A stretch of DNA of 37,481 nucleotides from Butyrivibrio sp. INlla16. Lineage in GTDB: Bacteria > Bacillota > Clostridia > Lachnospirales > Lachnospiraceae. Position 1 is the stretch's first letter, and each line of letters starts with the position of its first letter. A program made the position numbers and the translations under genes. This document shows, one piece after another, positions 15,430-23,975 of this stretch. The notes below the pieces were generated by a model. The model was not told the origin of the DNA. It saw only the letters and a list, made by a program, of their open reading frames with translations, and made no database searches. The DNA lies in NCBI RefSeq assembly GCF_900104155.1, contig NZ_FMYB01000043.1:1-37481 (forward strand). Reading direction: 5' to 3'.

Positions 15430-17169
15430 ATGGCCAGGATACTGAATCTGCTTATCGTTATATTAGAGTTTATATCATATTCAAAAATCCTTAAGGACAG
15501 GCGTTTCCTTAAAGGCTTTATATTCTACACTCAGATATCCAATTTCCTTACCCTGATATCTTCATTTATGCTGGTTATTTTCGGACAGAAAGACTATGTT
15601 GAGGTATTCAGGCTGATGACAGTTACCATGATGTGTATGACCTTCTTCGTTACTACATTTATTCTGGTACCAATGTCCAAAATGGTGAAAGAGCTGCTTT
15701 TTTCAGGTACAGGTCTTTACCACCATCTTATAATCCCCATTCTCACTACAATATCTTATATTTTTGCTGAAGACAGGGCTTCCTATAAGTGGATTATTCT
15801 TCCGGCGCTGTTCACTCTGACATACGGACTTGTCATGGTATATCTCAATGGTACCGATAGAGTCGATGGTCCCTATCCATTTTTCAAAGTAAAAGAGCTT
15901 GGCGCCAAAAAGACTGTTATTTGGATGACTTCTCTTTTTATAGTTGTGGGTCTTATCTCTGCCGCAGTGTCCTATCGAAAGCCTGCACAGACTGACATAA
16001 AATATATCTTCGTTCACGGTCTTGCCGGTTGGGGAAGCTATGATACCAGAAATGAATTCATACCATACTGGGGGCTCACAGGTGGAAGCATTATTAGATA
16101 CCTGAACAATCATGGCTACGAAAGCTACGCTGCGTCCGTAGATCCTACAGGAAGTGCATGGGACAGGGCCTGTGAACTATATGCCCAGCTTACAGGAACC
16201 AGAGTCGACTATGGTGCTGCCCATAGCAAAGCTGCAGGACATGAACGTTTCGGAAAGGACTTTTCGGGGAAGGCACTTATAAAAAATTTCGAATCATCAA
16301 AAATTGCTCTTATAGGCCACTCTTTTGGTGGTGCTACCATAAGGCTGTTTTCCGAGATACTGAAAAATGGATCTGATGAAGAACTCAGTTACACAGATGA
16401 AGCAGACCTGTCACCATTTTTCAAAGGTGGGAATGGCGATAATCTGCTTGCCATAGTTACTCTGGCAGCACCTACAAACGGAACTACCGCCTATGACCTT
16501 TATGAAGATGAAAACTTCGATCTGACATCTATATATATTCCAGAGGAATATGAAAAAAATAGTGATTTTGTATCAAAAGGAACAAAAGCTGTTCAGGACG
16601 GAAGAGAATCCTATGACTATGCTTCCTATGACATGCATATTGACAATGCCCTGGCACTGAATGAAAAAATAACGACCTTTGATGATGTTTATTACTTTGC
16701 ATACCCATGCTATTCAACAGTTCAAAACGCTGACGGAAGTATATCTCCTGATCCAACTATTACTGAGAACATTTTCATGAAAGGCGCCACTTACATGAGC
16801 TATTATACCGGCACTACAAAGGGTGGCGTTACCATTGATGAATCCTGGCAGCCAAACGATGGTCTGGTAAATACCATTTCAGCTGGAGCTCCCATAGGCG
16901 CGCCTAGCATTGAATATAGTGAGGGTATTACAATCATTCCAGGCCAATGGTACATCATGCCGGCATACCATGGTGACCACATGTCACTTCAAGGTGGTCT
17001 TACTAAAAGAAATAATGTAAAGATATTCTACCATGAACTTGTAAAACTGATTGCCAAATCCTCTTCCCAGGCCCTTGCCACTTCAAACGGAGTGCGTCCC
17101 ATCTGCTTGGCAACTTCTTTCATAAACTCATTTCGTATCCCGGTAGAATCGATAAACGAACACTCCTGA
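15430..17169 (+). CDS. Pr6Pr-like membrane domain fused to a staphylococcal-type lipase
   Basis: A 579-residue protein with GAGG 7 bases before ATG. Residues 1-185 hold about six hydrophobic helices (LNLLIVILEFISYSKILKDR, YTQISNFLTLISSFMLVIFG) with the YTQISN pattern of Pr6Pr/FAR-17a/AIG1-like membrane proteins. From residue about 193 an alpha/beta-hydrolase begins. IFVHGLAGWG provides the oxyanion region, ALIGHSFGGATIR the catalytic Ser elbow, NDGLVNTISAGAP a late Asp and YHGDHMSLQGG the catalytic His, as in family I.5/I.6 lipases. It is therefore a membrane-anchored lipase or esterase with an extracytoplasmic catalytic domain. The last ~30 residues look unrelated to the family and may be read-through of an antisense fragment. 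Confidence 0.8.
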   Translation: MARILNLLIVILEFISYSKILKDRRFLKGFIFYTQISNFLTLISSFMLVIFGQKDYVEVFRLMTVTMMCMTFFVTTFILVPMSKMVKELLFSGTGLYHHLIIPILTTISYIFAEDRASYKWIILPALFTLTYGLVMVYLNGTDRVDGPYPFFKVKELGAKKTVIWMTSLFIVVGLISAAVSYRKPAQTDIKYIFVHGLAGWGSYDTRNEFIPYWGLTGGSIIRYLNNHGYESYAASVDPTGSAWDRACELYAQLTGTRVDYGAAHSKAAGHERFGKDFSGKALIKNFESSKIALIGHSFGGATIRLFSEILKNGSDEELSYTDEADLSPFFKGGNGDNLLAIVTLAAPTNGTTAYDLYEDENFDLTSIYIPEEYEKNSDFVSKGTKAVQDGRESYDYASYDMHIDNALALNEKITTFDDVYYFAYPCYSTVQNADGSISPDPTITENIFMKGATYMSYYTGTTKGGVTIDESWQPNDGLVNTISAGAPIGAPSIEYSEGITIIPGQWYIMPAYHGDHMSLQGGLTKRNNVKIFYHELVKLIAKSSSQALATSNGVRPICLATSFINSFRIPVESINEHS

Positions 17170-17204
17170 GTATCCTTATCTCCGTAAAGATGAGCATAAC
17201 TCAT
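17028..17204 (-). other. Short coding-like frame antisense to the lipase 3' end
   Basis: A 58-codon minus-strand frame reads MSYAHLYGDKDTQECSFIDS, then STGIRNEFMKEVAKQMGRTP, then FEVARAWEEDLAIS. It has the charge and helix pattern of a genuine protein, more so than the opposite-strand lipase tail it overlaps. There is no ribosome site before its ATG, and no family is recognised. It could be the remnant of a gene whose beginning was lost next to the DUF6033-like gene. Confidence 0.35.
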
Positions 17205-17281
17205 CCGGCAATTAAAATATATCTTTTTATCCTTCGGATATCAACAGTATTGGTAAAAAGTTTTCATATATTTATTAATAA

Positions 17282-18532
17282 TTATTTGTTGTAACTCATA
17301 AGTTTTTCTAATAACTGATCAGGCGTATCTGCAGAAATACCATACTTGTCTTCGCAGTCTTTAAAATTAGCGTGATAAGTGATGGAACCATTGTCGTCAA
17401 TTCTGGCACCAAACCGTAGATAAACAGCATTGCCCTCATAGGCTTTCTCAATCTTCTTCATGTTTCCAACAGCCGTGTTGATATCCTCCATTACACTGCT
17501 GGCCCATTTGCTATCTCCGTTTGCAATTATACTAAGAGCATCATTGGATATAAGCACATTAAATTTTGTGGAGAAACGCCACATACTTGCACCTGTATAT
17601 ATATTATGAGGATGTTCATCAAGGCCTTTCCCATAAAAGTTGAAACTGGTCTGATGTTTATCATCAGAATGAAGAGCTTCAAGGAAGTCAAGCGCTGTAA
17701 ACTGCTTGGAAACAGGATTATTGAATCTGCTTGCTACCTTGTCTGTATTGTCTAAGCGCCATTGTCTTTTTAACTGAAATGCTTCATTATACAATTCATT
17801 TGCTCTTTTCCTGGCTGATTCTGACCAGTCAAATGAGTATCCACCAAATACTTTTCCTTGTTTTTTGAGTTCGTCAAACTCTTTTTGAGAGATATTATAG
17901 TAATACTTGTACTCGATATCTGCTGCACCTTCTTCATGCGGAAGCTCCACGCAGGCATCCAGGTGCATTACAGAACGCCTTGCCTGATCTTCCAGATCCA
18001 TAATTTTACTGTAGAGCTCAGGATTAGACATTCGAAGCATCTCTGACTCACTTATCCGATAGTTACCAAGGTGATCATGGTTGTAATTGTTTTTTAAGCG
18101 CGCTGATTCATTTTCCCAGTCTTCTCTTGGACTTGTCGTACCTGCATATTTATATGGCTGAGTAGCTTCTATGGTATTTGTGGCGGATGCATTGTTTTCA
18201 GCATAAATCTGTGCTTCTTTAGATAATTCTACTGAACATGCGTCATTTTGCTTTGAGGAAACTGTGGCAGAATCTGACGTCTTATTAGTCTGGACATTAT
18301 CTGAAGATGAAGCTTTATCTATCCCGCTATCATTAAGTACTTTTGATGAATCAGAATCAATTGTTGATCCTTTCAGGTATGCAGCCATATCTCTCTTGAT
18401 AATATCTGTGTCAACATTTTTATTTACATTATAATTGATATGCACAGTCTCACGGTTAAGTCCCTGAGTGAGGGACAAATCATTTTTTCCATATGTCTGA
18501 TAAAGAAAACTAGCATAGTCATACATAGCCAT
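17282..18532 (-). CDS. DUF6033-like protein
   Basis: A 416-residue protein with GGAGGT 7 bases before ATG. There is no signal peptide. Residues 50-130 are Ser/Asp/Thr/Asn-rich and probably disordered. The later part contains VELSKEAQIYAENN, resembling the L-S-x-x-A-Q motif of flagellar or DUF6033-type proteins. The C-terminal region (NVLISNDALSIIANGDSKWA, MEDINTAVGNMKKIEKAYEG, VYLRFGARIDDNGSITYHA) matches the DUF6033 pattern common in Lachnospiraceae. The function of that family is not established. An absence of hydrophobic segments suggests a cytoplasmic or non-classically exported protein. Confidence 0.65.
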   Translation of the reverse strand: MAMYDYASFLYQTYGKNDLSLTQGLNRETVHINYNVNKNVDTDIIKRDMAAYLKGSTIDSDSSKVLNDSGIDKASSSDNVQTNKTSDSATVSSKQNDACSVELSKEAQIYAENNASATNTIEATQPYKYAGTTSPREDWENESARLKNNYNHDHLGNYRISESEMLRMSNPELYSKIMDLEDQARRSVMHLDACVELPHEEGAADIEYKYYYNISQKEFDELKKQGKVFGGYSFDWSESARKRANELYNEAFQLKRQWRLDNTDKVASRFNNPVSKQFTALDFLEALHSDDKHQTSFNFYGKGLDEHPHNIYTGASMWRFSTKFNVLISNDALSIIANGDSKWASSVMEDINTAVGNMKKIEKAYEGNAVYLRFGARIDDNGSITYHANFKDCEDKYGISADTPDQLLEKLMSYNK

Positions 18533-18630
18533 AGCAAATACCTCCGATTAAATGCATGTTGATCACTATTCAATTGAGAGCATATTCTCTCGTTTCATTT
18601 ATCGGCATAAAAGGGAAATTTCTTTATATC

Positions 18631-19704
18631 CTAAGCATTGCTATATTTCCATACACTTTTCATTTGTGATACCAAAGAATCAACATCCCAATGCTTGCTG
18701 CTATTTTTAGGACTGTTAGGATCGTTCACTATTATTTTTCCGTCTGCATCAATGCCAGTTAGCACAATAAAATGACCTGTCTTAGTAAAATCCCCGGGTG
18801 CCATTGAACAGATCATTGGCGCCTTACTGGATAAATTAGCCAAGATGTAATCCGAGGAAACATCGCCGGAAACTACATTTAATCCATAGTGTTTGGCACC
18901 TTCTGTCATTATAGACCAGGATGTACCTTCGCCATATGTGTAAAAACCTTCATTTGATGCATACGTTGCAACAACAAATGGATTAAGCTCCGAATCATTC
19001 TTAAGGCCGCATGCCACCATAGCTAAACAAGTAGGCCCGCAACCGGCAACGCCTACATAATTTGCGCCATAGTTTCTATATCCCCATCGCTTGTCCCACT
19101 GAATAAAAAGTGGAATATCAGATGCAGCCATTTCCTTTGAGACATCCATATCTAAATCTTTATCAACGTATTCCGTGAAATTTTGGACGTATTCTCTTGC
19201 TTCCGGATATTTTTCACCGAACTCGATTACATTTTCCGGAACATCACTATGAGTATCTTGATTTAAAAAATTATAGCCGCTAAATCCTAACCCAACCAGA
19301 AGTAATACAACCAATGTAAAAGCCAAAGCAGGCTTTCTCGTAGAGCTTTGCTTTTTCCCATTTTTACAAGTGTAACTGTCAGTTTCAGGATCATGGTCCA
19401 TGTTTTCACGTTTGCTGATATCGTTCTTAAACTTTCTCGCTTTTGACAGTTCATAATTCTGTGGTTTTATATATCCAGTCTGATCGTTACTTTCAATGAA
19501 TACATGTCTAAATAAAAACGCCTTTTTCTCATCAATTGTTTCAGGCACATCATCTTCAAATATGGACGCTATTAACTTCCAGAATCTATTCTGTGGATGC
19601 CCATAGAAAAAACACGCTTCCCTGGATTTCACAGAGGGAAAGCTTCCCAAAATCAGCACTTTTGAACTTTCATCATAAACAGGTGGTATAGGATGTATTA
19701 TCAT
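18631..19704 (-). CDS. Chimera: truncated DNA-deoxyinosine glycosylase start fused to a C39-type peptidase
   Basis: A single 357-residue frame. Residues 1-70 are the start of a DNA-deoxyinosine (hypoxanthine) glycosylase of the uracil-DNA glycosylase superfamily: VLILGSFPSVKSREACFFYG then HPQNRFWKLIASIF. The rest of that domain (about 90 residues, with the later motifs) is missing. Residues 72-120 look like the cytoplasmic tail of a C39 protein, 121-141 form one membrane helix, and 190-357 are a Peptidase_C39_2 domain: VAGCGPTCLAMVACG (catalytic Cys), TGHFIVLTGID (His), VNDPNSPKNS (Asp). The ATG at 19704 has GGAG 8 bases before it. An internal ATG at 19401 could start a normal peptidase. It is paralogous to the gene at 30490. 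Confidence 0.8.
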   Translation of the reverse strand: MIIHPIPPVYDESSKVLILGSFPSVKSREACFFYGHPQNRFWKLIASIFEDDVPETIDEKKAFLFRHVFIESNDQTGYIKPQNYELSKARKFKNDISKRENMDHDPETDSYTCKNGKKQSSTRKPALAFTLVVLLLVGLGFSGYNFLNQDTHSDVPENVIEFGEKYPEAREYVQNFTEYVDKDLDMDVSKEMAASDIPLFIQWDKRWGYRNYGANYVGVAGCGPTCLAMVACGLKNDSELNPFVVATYASNEGFYTYGEGTSWSIMTEGAKHYGLNVVSGDVSSDYILANLSSKAPMICSMAPGDFTKTGHFIVLTGIDADGKIIVNDPNSPKNSSKHWDVDSLVSQMKSVWKYSNA

Positions 19705-19909
19705 TTTCCGTTCTCCATACTTTTATCCTGTAATCAGGAATACCAACTATCTTCGCTGCCTCTGTGAAATAGTCCTCTCGATTTCCCCTTATTGCAGTTA
19801 CCTTATACTTCGCCATAAGTTCATGTAAATACTGCAAAGTTTCAACCGTATCTGTTGTATCCGAGACAAAATCACCAAGCAGGAAGAACTCTGTAATACC
19901 TCTGTTTAG
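19673..19909 (-). pseudogene. Metallophosphoesterase remnant
   Basis: The minus-strand frame reads GITEFFLLGDFVSDTTDTVE, then HELMAKYKVTAIRGNREDYF. LGDFVSD corresponds to the G-D-x-V motif and IRGNRE to the G-N-H-E-like motif of calcineurin-type phosphoesterases. The metal-binding start (D-x-H) and the C-terminal His motifs are lost; a stop precedes the fragment and it ends in another frame over the start of the glycosylase/C39 chimera. It is a decayed gene. Confidence 0.6.
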
Positions 19910-20105
19910 TCATTGTGTGAGACTATACTCCTTCCTTTGCCTCATAAACCCATCACTTACTTTTCACCTGAGTCTAATCGTATCTCATCGTCCCCATGCT
20001 TACCACCGCTTCATATTATTCTGAAATTTCTCTGCCCTGTGATTTGTACTATTTTCTGTCACTACGAAGTGCGAGGCCCCTTTCGCATATTCTTTGTTCT
20101 TATCA
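19910..20105. other. Intergenic region downstream of the fructokinase gene
   Basis: No gene is supported. It holds a stem TGCGA / TCGCA near 20070-20088 and CACT / AGTG beside it, which may end transcription from the fructokinase gene, though no clear T-run follows on the minus strand. Confidence 0.35.
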
Positions 20106-21071
20106 TTACTTGTTTGTTAGGAAAGCTGTTATTTCTTCTTGGGTTGGCATTACAGAAAGTGCACCTTTTCTGGTGGTTATAATAGATGCCGCAGCGTTTG
20201 CAAACGACAGGCATTCAAATAATCCGTCTTTTGTCAGATTATCAAGTCCGTTTCTGTGGATGTAATCTATGGCACAGGCACAGAAGGTATCGCCTGCTCC
20301 TGTAGTCTCTATAGTAGCAGAATTTCTGTACCCGTCTTTTTTGATCACCATATCTTTGTAAAGAGCTATACTTCCTTCAGGTCCAAGTGTGGCAAACACG
20401 ATTGGAATACCAAAGTCTCTCTTTATTTTCCTTGCTCCTGCCTCTATATCCTTAAGGCCTGTAAAAAGCTCAATCTCATTATCTGAAATTTTCAGGATAT
20501 CACAGTTTTCAAAGCCATATTTCATAGCATCTATTGCATCGTCTACGTTCTTCCATAAAGGTTCTCTGTAATTTGGATCAAAAGATATGACTGCTCCGCT
20601 CTCTTTAGCTATTGTAACAGCTCTGACAGTTGCCTCTTTTGCAGGTTCGTCTGTCATTGACAGTGTTCCAAGATGAAATACATCTGCATTCCTGATAAGA
20701 TCAGCATTCTTCTCAACATCCTCTGCTGTCAGCATCATGTCTGCTCCGGGCTTTCTGTAAAAAGAAAAATCTCTGTCTCCATTTGGAAGCTTGTTTACAA
20801 ATGCAAGGGTAGTATTTACCTCCTCGTCAAAGACAAGTCCGGTAGAGTCTATACCCTGCTTTTCAATTCTCTCTTTTAACATTCTCCCAAAAAAGTCGTT
20901 TCCAACCTTGCCGATAAAAGCTGTGCTGTTGCCTAAATTCTGAAGCATTGACAGCACATTACAGGGTGCTCCGCCTGGATTAGCCTCAAATAAAGGATTT
21001 CCCTGGTTGCTGTCTCCGCTTCCTGTAAAATCGATAAGCAACTCCCCCAGCGCAACTACATCTTTTTTCAT
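20106..21071 (-). CDS. scrK: PfkB-family fructokinase
   Basis: A 321-residue cytoplasmic kinase. Substrate-side signature GELLIDF and NPGGAPCNV (residues 9-15, 31-39), ribokinase-family body, and the ATP/anion-hole motif TTGAGDTFCA at 256-265 with catalytic Asp261. The N-P-G-G-A-P-C-N-V pattern is typical of bacterial fructokinases. It phosphorylates fructose released by the hydrolase encoded just upstream. It starts 3 bases after the stop of the GH32 gene, and its ribosome site GAGAGGAA lies inside that gene's end. Last gene of the fructan operon. Confidence 0.9.
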   Translation of the reverse strand: MKKDVVALGELLIDFTGSGDSNQGNPLFEANPGGAPCNVLSMLQNLGNSTAFIGKVGNDFFGRMLKERIEKQGIDSTGLVFDEEVNTTLAFVNKLPNGDRDFSFYRKPGADMMLTAEDVEKNADLIRNADVFHLGTLSMTDEPAKEATVRAVTIAKESGAVISFDPNYREPLWKNVDDAIDAMKYGFENCDILKISDNEIELFTGLKDIEAGARKIKRDFGIPIVFATLGPEGSIALYKDMVIKKDGYRNSATIETTGAGDTFCACAIDYIHRNGLDNLTKDGLFECLSFANAAASIITTRKGALSVMPTQEEITAFLTNK

Positions 21072-21074
21072 AAG

Positions 21075-22556
21075 TTATTTCCTCTCAAGCTCATACATAG
21101 TAACATCCATAAGAAGTTCTCCAACTGCCTTAAAACTGATACCTTCAGCTCTGACATCTGTAAGGATTACCATAGACATTACCTGCTGTCCATTATTGAT
21201 GAAGAGCTCCATGCTGTATCTGTCAAGAACAAGTCTAAGTGAAATCTCACCCTTATTTCCTGCAACCTTACATCTTCTCTGATGAACAATGGCTCTTCTG
21301 CTTCCTGAATGCTTTCTGTCTATCTTAACAATATTGTCAACAGGATCATATTCAATCGTTGAATAAGCCTTGCCATTATCAGCAAAACGAATTTCAAATT
21401 TTTTATATGAAAGTTCTGCCTGTGTAGATCTGACTCTTACTGTCATATCTACGCATCTGCCCTCAATACTTGAAAGTGAAGCACTATCAGAAATAAGTAC
21501 ATTCTGTCTGCTGATTCTTTTGCCGTAATAATTCTCTATCTCTCTGGCAGGCCACTGAATAAGTCTGTTATCCTTAATAGTTATTTCCCTTGGAATACTC
21601 ATCTGGCCAAACCATGGGAAGTCATCGCGCCTGATTCCGCATGTATCCCAGTTCTGCATCCAGCCGATCATGACTCTTCGTCCATCAGGAGTCTTGATTG
21701 TCTGTGGCGCATAAAAATCAATACCATAGTCAACAGCCTGACAGTTTTCTTCGCAGAATTCTCCATTTTCATCGATACTTCCTATCACACACAAGGTTCC
21801 GTTTCCGTTGTGGAACTCAAGCTCTTCAGGGAGCATATCCTGCGGGCTTGTGAGAAGGACCTGTTTACCATCGTGGTTAAAGTAATCAGGGCACTCCCAC
21901 ATTACACCGAATCTGTGGTTGTTCTTGATAACAGTCTTATCATAGGACCAGTTAATACCGTCATCACTTACAAACTGTAATATCTGTCCATCGATATCCT
22001 CAGTTTTATTGCCAACTACTATGTAATATTTGCCATTTTCACGCCATACCTTAGGGTCTCTGAAGTCATATTTGCCGGCGCCCTCAGGAAGCATAGTACT
22101 GTCAATTACAGGATTATTGGCATACTTCTCATAATCCTTGCCGTCACCAAAAGCAGCACACTGGGTCTGAACCTCTCTGATGTTGCCATCTTCATCTTCC
22201 ATTTTCTGAACTCCTGTGTACACCAGAAGTTGTCTGCCATCTTCCATTTCAATGGCACTACCTGAAAAGCAACCGTTCTTGTCATATTCCATATCAGGAG
22301 CTATAGCAGCAGGATAATATTCCCATGTGATCAGATCCTTACTAACCGCATGTCCCCAGTGCATAGGTCCCCATACTGTCTCATATGGATAATACTGGTA
22401 AAAGAGATGGTATTCACCCTTATAAAGGCTAAAACCGTTAGGATCATTCATCCATCCACATCTTGGTGTCAGATGAAAAAGAGGCCTCATTTCAGGGGCA
22501 ATCATCTTTTCCTTTTTCTCTTCATATTCACGTGCCTTGTTTAACTTATCACTCAT
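21075..22556 (-). CDS. scrB: Cytoplasmic GH32 beta-fructosidase (sucrose-6-phosphate hydrolase type)
   Basis: A 493-residue protein with no signal peptide. The catalytic triad of GH32 is visible: WMNDPNG at 35-41 (nucleophile Asp38), DFRDPKV near 164-170 (transition-state Asp) and WECPDYF near 220-226 (acid/base Glu221). The five-bladed propeller is followed by a C-terminal beta-sandwich domain. The ATG at 22556 (AGG 6 bases before) is preferred to a GTG at 22568 inside the previous stop. It would cleave fructosyl bonds in imported sucrose or short fructo-oligosaccharides. Because transport here is by an ABC system rather than a PTS, the substrate is probably unphosphorylated. Confidence 0.92.
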   Translation of the reverse strand: MSDKLNKAREYEEKKEKMIAPEMRPLFHLTPRCGWMNDPNGFSLYKGEYHLFYQYYPYETVWGPMHWGHAVSKDLITWEYYPAAIAPDMEYDKNGCFSGSAIEMEDGRQLLVYTGVQKMEDEDGNIREVQTQCAAFGDGKDYEKYANNPVIDSTMLPEGAGKYDFRDPKVWRENGKYYIVVGNKTEDIDGQILQFVSDDGINWSYDKTVIKNNHRFGVMWECPDYFNHDGKQVLLTSPQDMLPEELEFHNGNGTLCVIGSIDENGEFCEENCQAVDYGIDFYAPQTIKTPDGRRVMIGWMQNWDTCGIRRDDFPWFGQMSIPREITIKDNRLIQWPAREIENYYGKRISRQNVLISDSASLSSIEGRCVDMTVRVRSTQAELSYKKFEIRFADNGKAYSTIEYDPVDNIVKIDRKHSGSRRAIVHQRRCKVAGNKGEISLRLVLDRYSMELFINNGQQVMSMVILTDVRAEGISFKAVGELLMDVTMYELERK

Positions 22557-22564
22557 TTCTATCC

Positions 22565-23923
22565 TCACTTACCGTAAATCATTACATTTTCTGCCAAAGC
22601 ATCTGTAAGCTCAATTTCCCAATCCGCTCCCACAGCTGCATAAATTCTGTTTGACAGAGCTTTTATTCCATCTGCATAAATAACTACAATATCTTTTTCA
22701 ACCACAACATCTATATGATATTTGGTTCCGCTTTCCAGCCTGATCGGCTGATTGTTAGGAAAAGCATTAAAAGATATATTATCATCCTGATTGTCGATGC
22801 TAAGCTTGTATTCTTCTCCGCTCTCAGGATTACTAAACACCAGGTCCATTCTGCCGGCTTCTTCCATATCAAGGTCAAAAGAGAGGTGACAAGTTTCCGG
22901 CACCTTCCCTAGATCCAGCACATTATTTTCAGAAGTGGCATTTAACAGTTCTTTTGTGAAATATTCATTATATTGATCAGGCATGCATACCCCAAGTCTG
23001 CCGTCTGATAATTGTCTAAGTTCATATACCAGGACACTTCCTGCCCATGTATACTTCAGGCTGTCTTTTTCTCTTTTTTTGCGGTCCAGAAAGCCTATAA
23101 GATACCTCTTACCCTTGTATTCACAAGACTTGGCTGCATAGAAACCATCCCCATCGAAAGTATCAATCTCCTCTTTTTCCCATGGTCCAAAGAAATTATC
23201 CGAAACTCTGTAATAGACCACGTTGTTCCAACTAAATACCAGATAATACTTATTTCCCATTTGGAAAACATCCGGGCATTCCATAAAATACAGATCCCGA
23301 CTGGTATAGAAATCTCCCTTAAAAGTCCAGTTCTCTAAATCCTGTGACTCGTAATATACTATAGCGCTCTCGTTTTCTTTTCTTGCTCCCACAAGCATCA
23401 GATAGCCATCATCGGTTCTGTAAACCTGCGGATCACGAAAATCGTTTGTACTATACCCTTTTGGTGCATGAATTATATTGTCATAGTCTTTGGTAAAGCT
23501 TTTGTTATCTTTACTTGTAGCATGTAACACACACTCTTTATCAAGTCCATATGTGTCGTAGTAATCATTATGACCTGTGTAGAAACAGTGATAGTTTCCC
23601 TGGTCATCCCTGATAAATGATCCTGTTCCTACCGCAAGATCCTGTATTTCTGAATCCTCTGCAAAAGGAAGAACTTCTCCTTTATCCTCAAAGCTTAAAA
23701 AATCCTTGGTATAAAAACGGTGAATGGGATGATAGCCCACACCGTTATGATCTGTTTCATATAAATAATTCAGATATACTCCATTTTCCTCTGAAAGAGC
23801 CATTACATCTCCAACATAACTGTCCTCAGCCCTTGGAAAAAGAGTATCTGCATTTTGGCTATCAGCACATCCTGTGAGCATACAAGCAAGAAGTGCTGCA
23901 ATTATGGCAACTTTTCTTTTCAT
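22565..23923 (-). CDS. Lipoprotein GH32-like fructan hydrolase
   Basis: A 452-residue protein with the lipoprotein signal peptide MKRKVAIIAALLACMLTGC, so it should be anchored outside the membrane. The GH32-type propeller is recognisable by FRDPQVYR (transition-state Asp) and FMECPDVF (acid/base Glu). The usual N-terminal W-M-N-D-P-N-G is replaced by YVGDVMALSEENG, as in a divergent group of GH32 relatives where the Asp of G-D-x-M is the likely nucleophile. A C-terminal beta-sandwich follows. The likely role is extracellular cleavage of levan or inulin-type chains before uptake. The start codon has no close Shine-Dalgarno sequence and is abutted by a hairpin. Confidence 0.82.
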   Translation of the reverse strand: MKRKVAIIAALLACMLTGCADSQNADTLFPRAEDSYVGDVMALSEENGVYLNYLYETDHNGVGYHPIHRFYTKDFLSFEDKGEVLPFAEDSEIQDLAVGTGSFIRDDQGNYHCFYTGHNDYYDTYGLDKECVLHATSKDNKSFTKDYDNIIHAPKGYSTNDFRDPQVYRTDDGYLMLVGARKENESAIVYYESQDLENWTFKGDFYTSRDLYFMECPDVFQMGNKYYLVFSWNNVVYYRVSDNFFGPWEKEEIDTFDGDGFYAAKSCEYKGKRYLIGFLDRKKREKDSLKYTWAGSVLVYELRQLSDGRLGVCMPDQYNEYFTKELLNATSENNVLDLGKVPETCHLSFDLDMEEAGRMDLVFSNPESGEEYKLSIDNQDDNISFNAFPNNQPIRLESGTKYHIDVVVEKDIVVIYADGIKALSNRIYAAVGADWEIELTDALAENVMIYGK

Positions 23924-23955
23924 TTTTTAAAAAAGGGAGGAGAAAATCTCCTCCC
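23924..23955 (-). terminator. Intercistronic terminator-like hairpin before the GH32 lipoprotein gene
   Basis: On the minus strand GGGAGGAGA and TCTCCTCCC pair with a 3-base loop and are followed by TTTTTT, then AAAAATG, the start codon of the lipoprotein gene. It should stop part of the transcripts after the abundant binding-protein gene. The lipoprotein gene's only purine-rich Shine-Dalgarno-like sequence is inside this stem. Confidence 0.75.
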
Positions 23956-23975
23956 TGCCTTTCCGGTTATATGAA

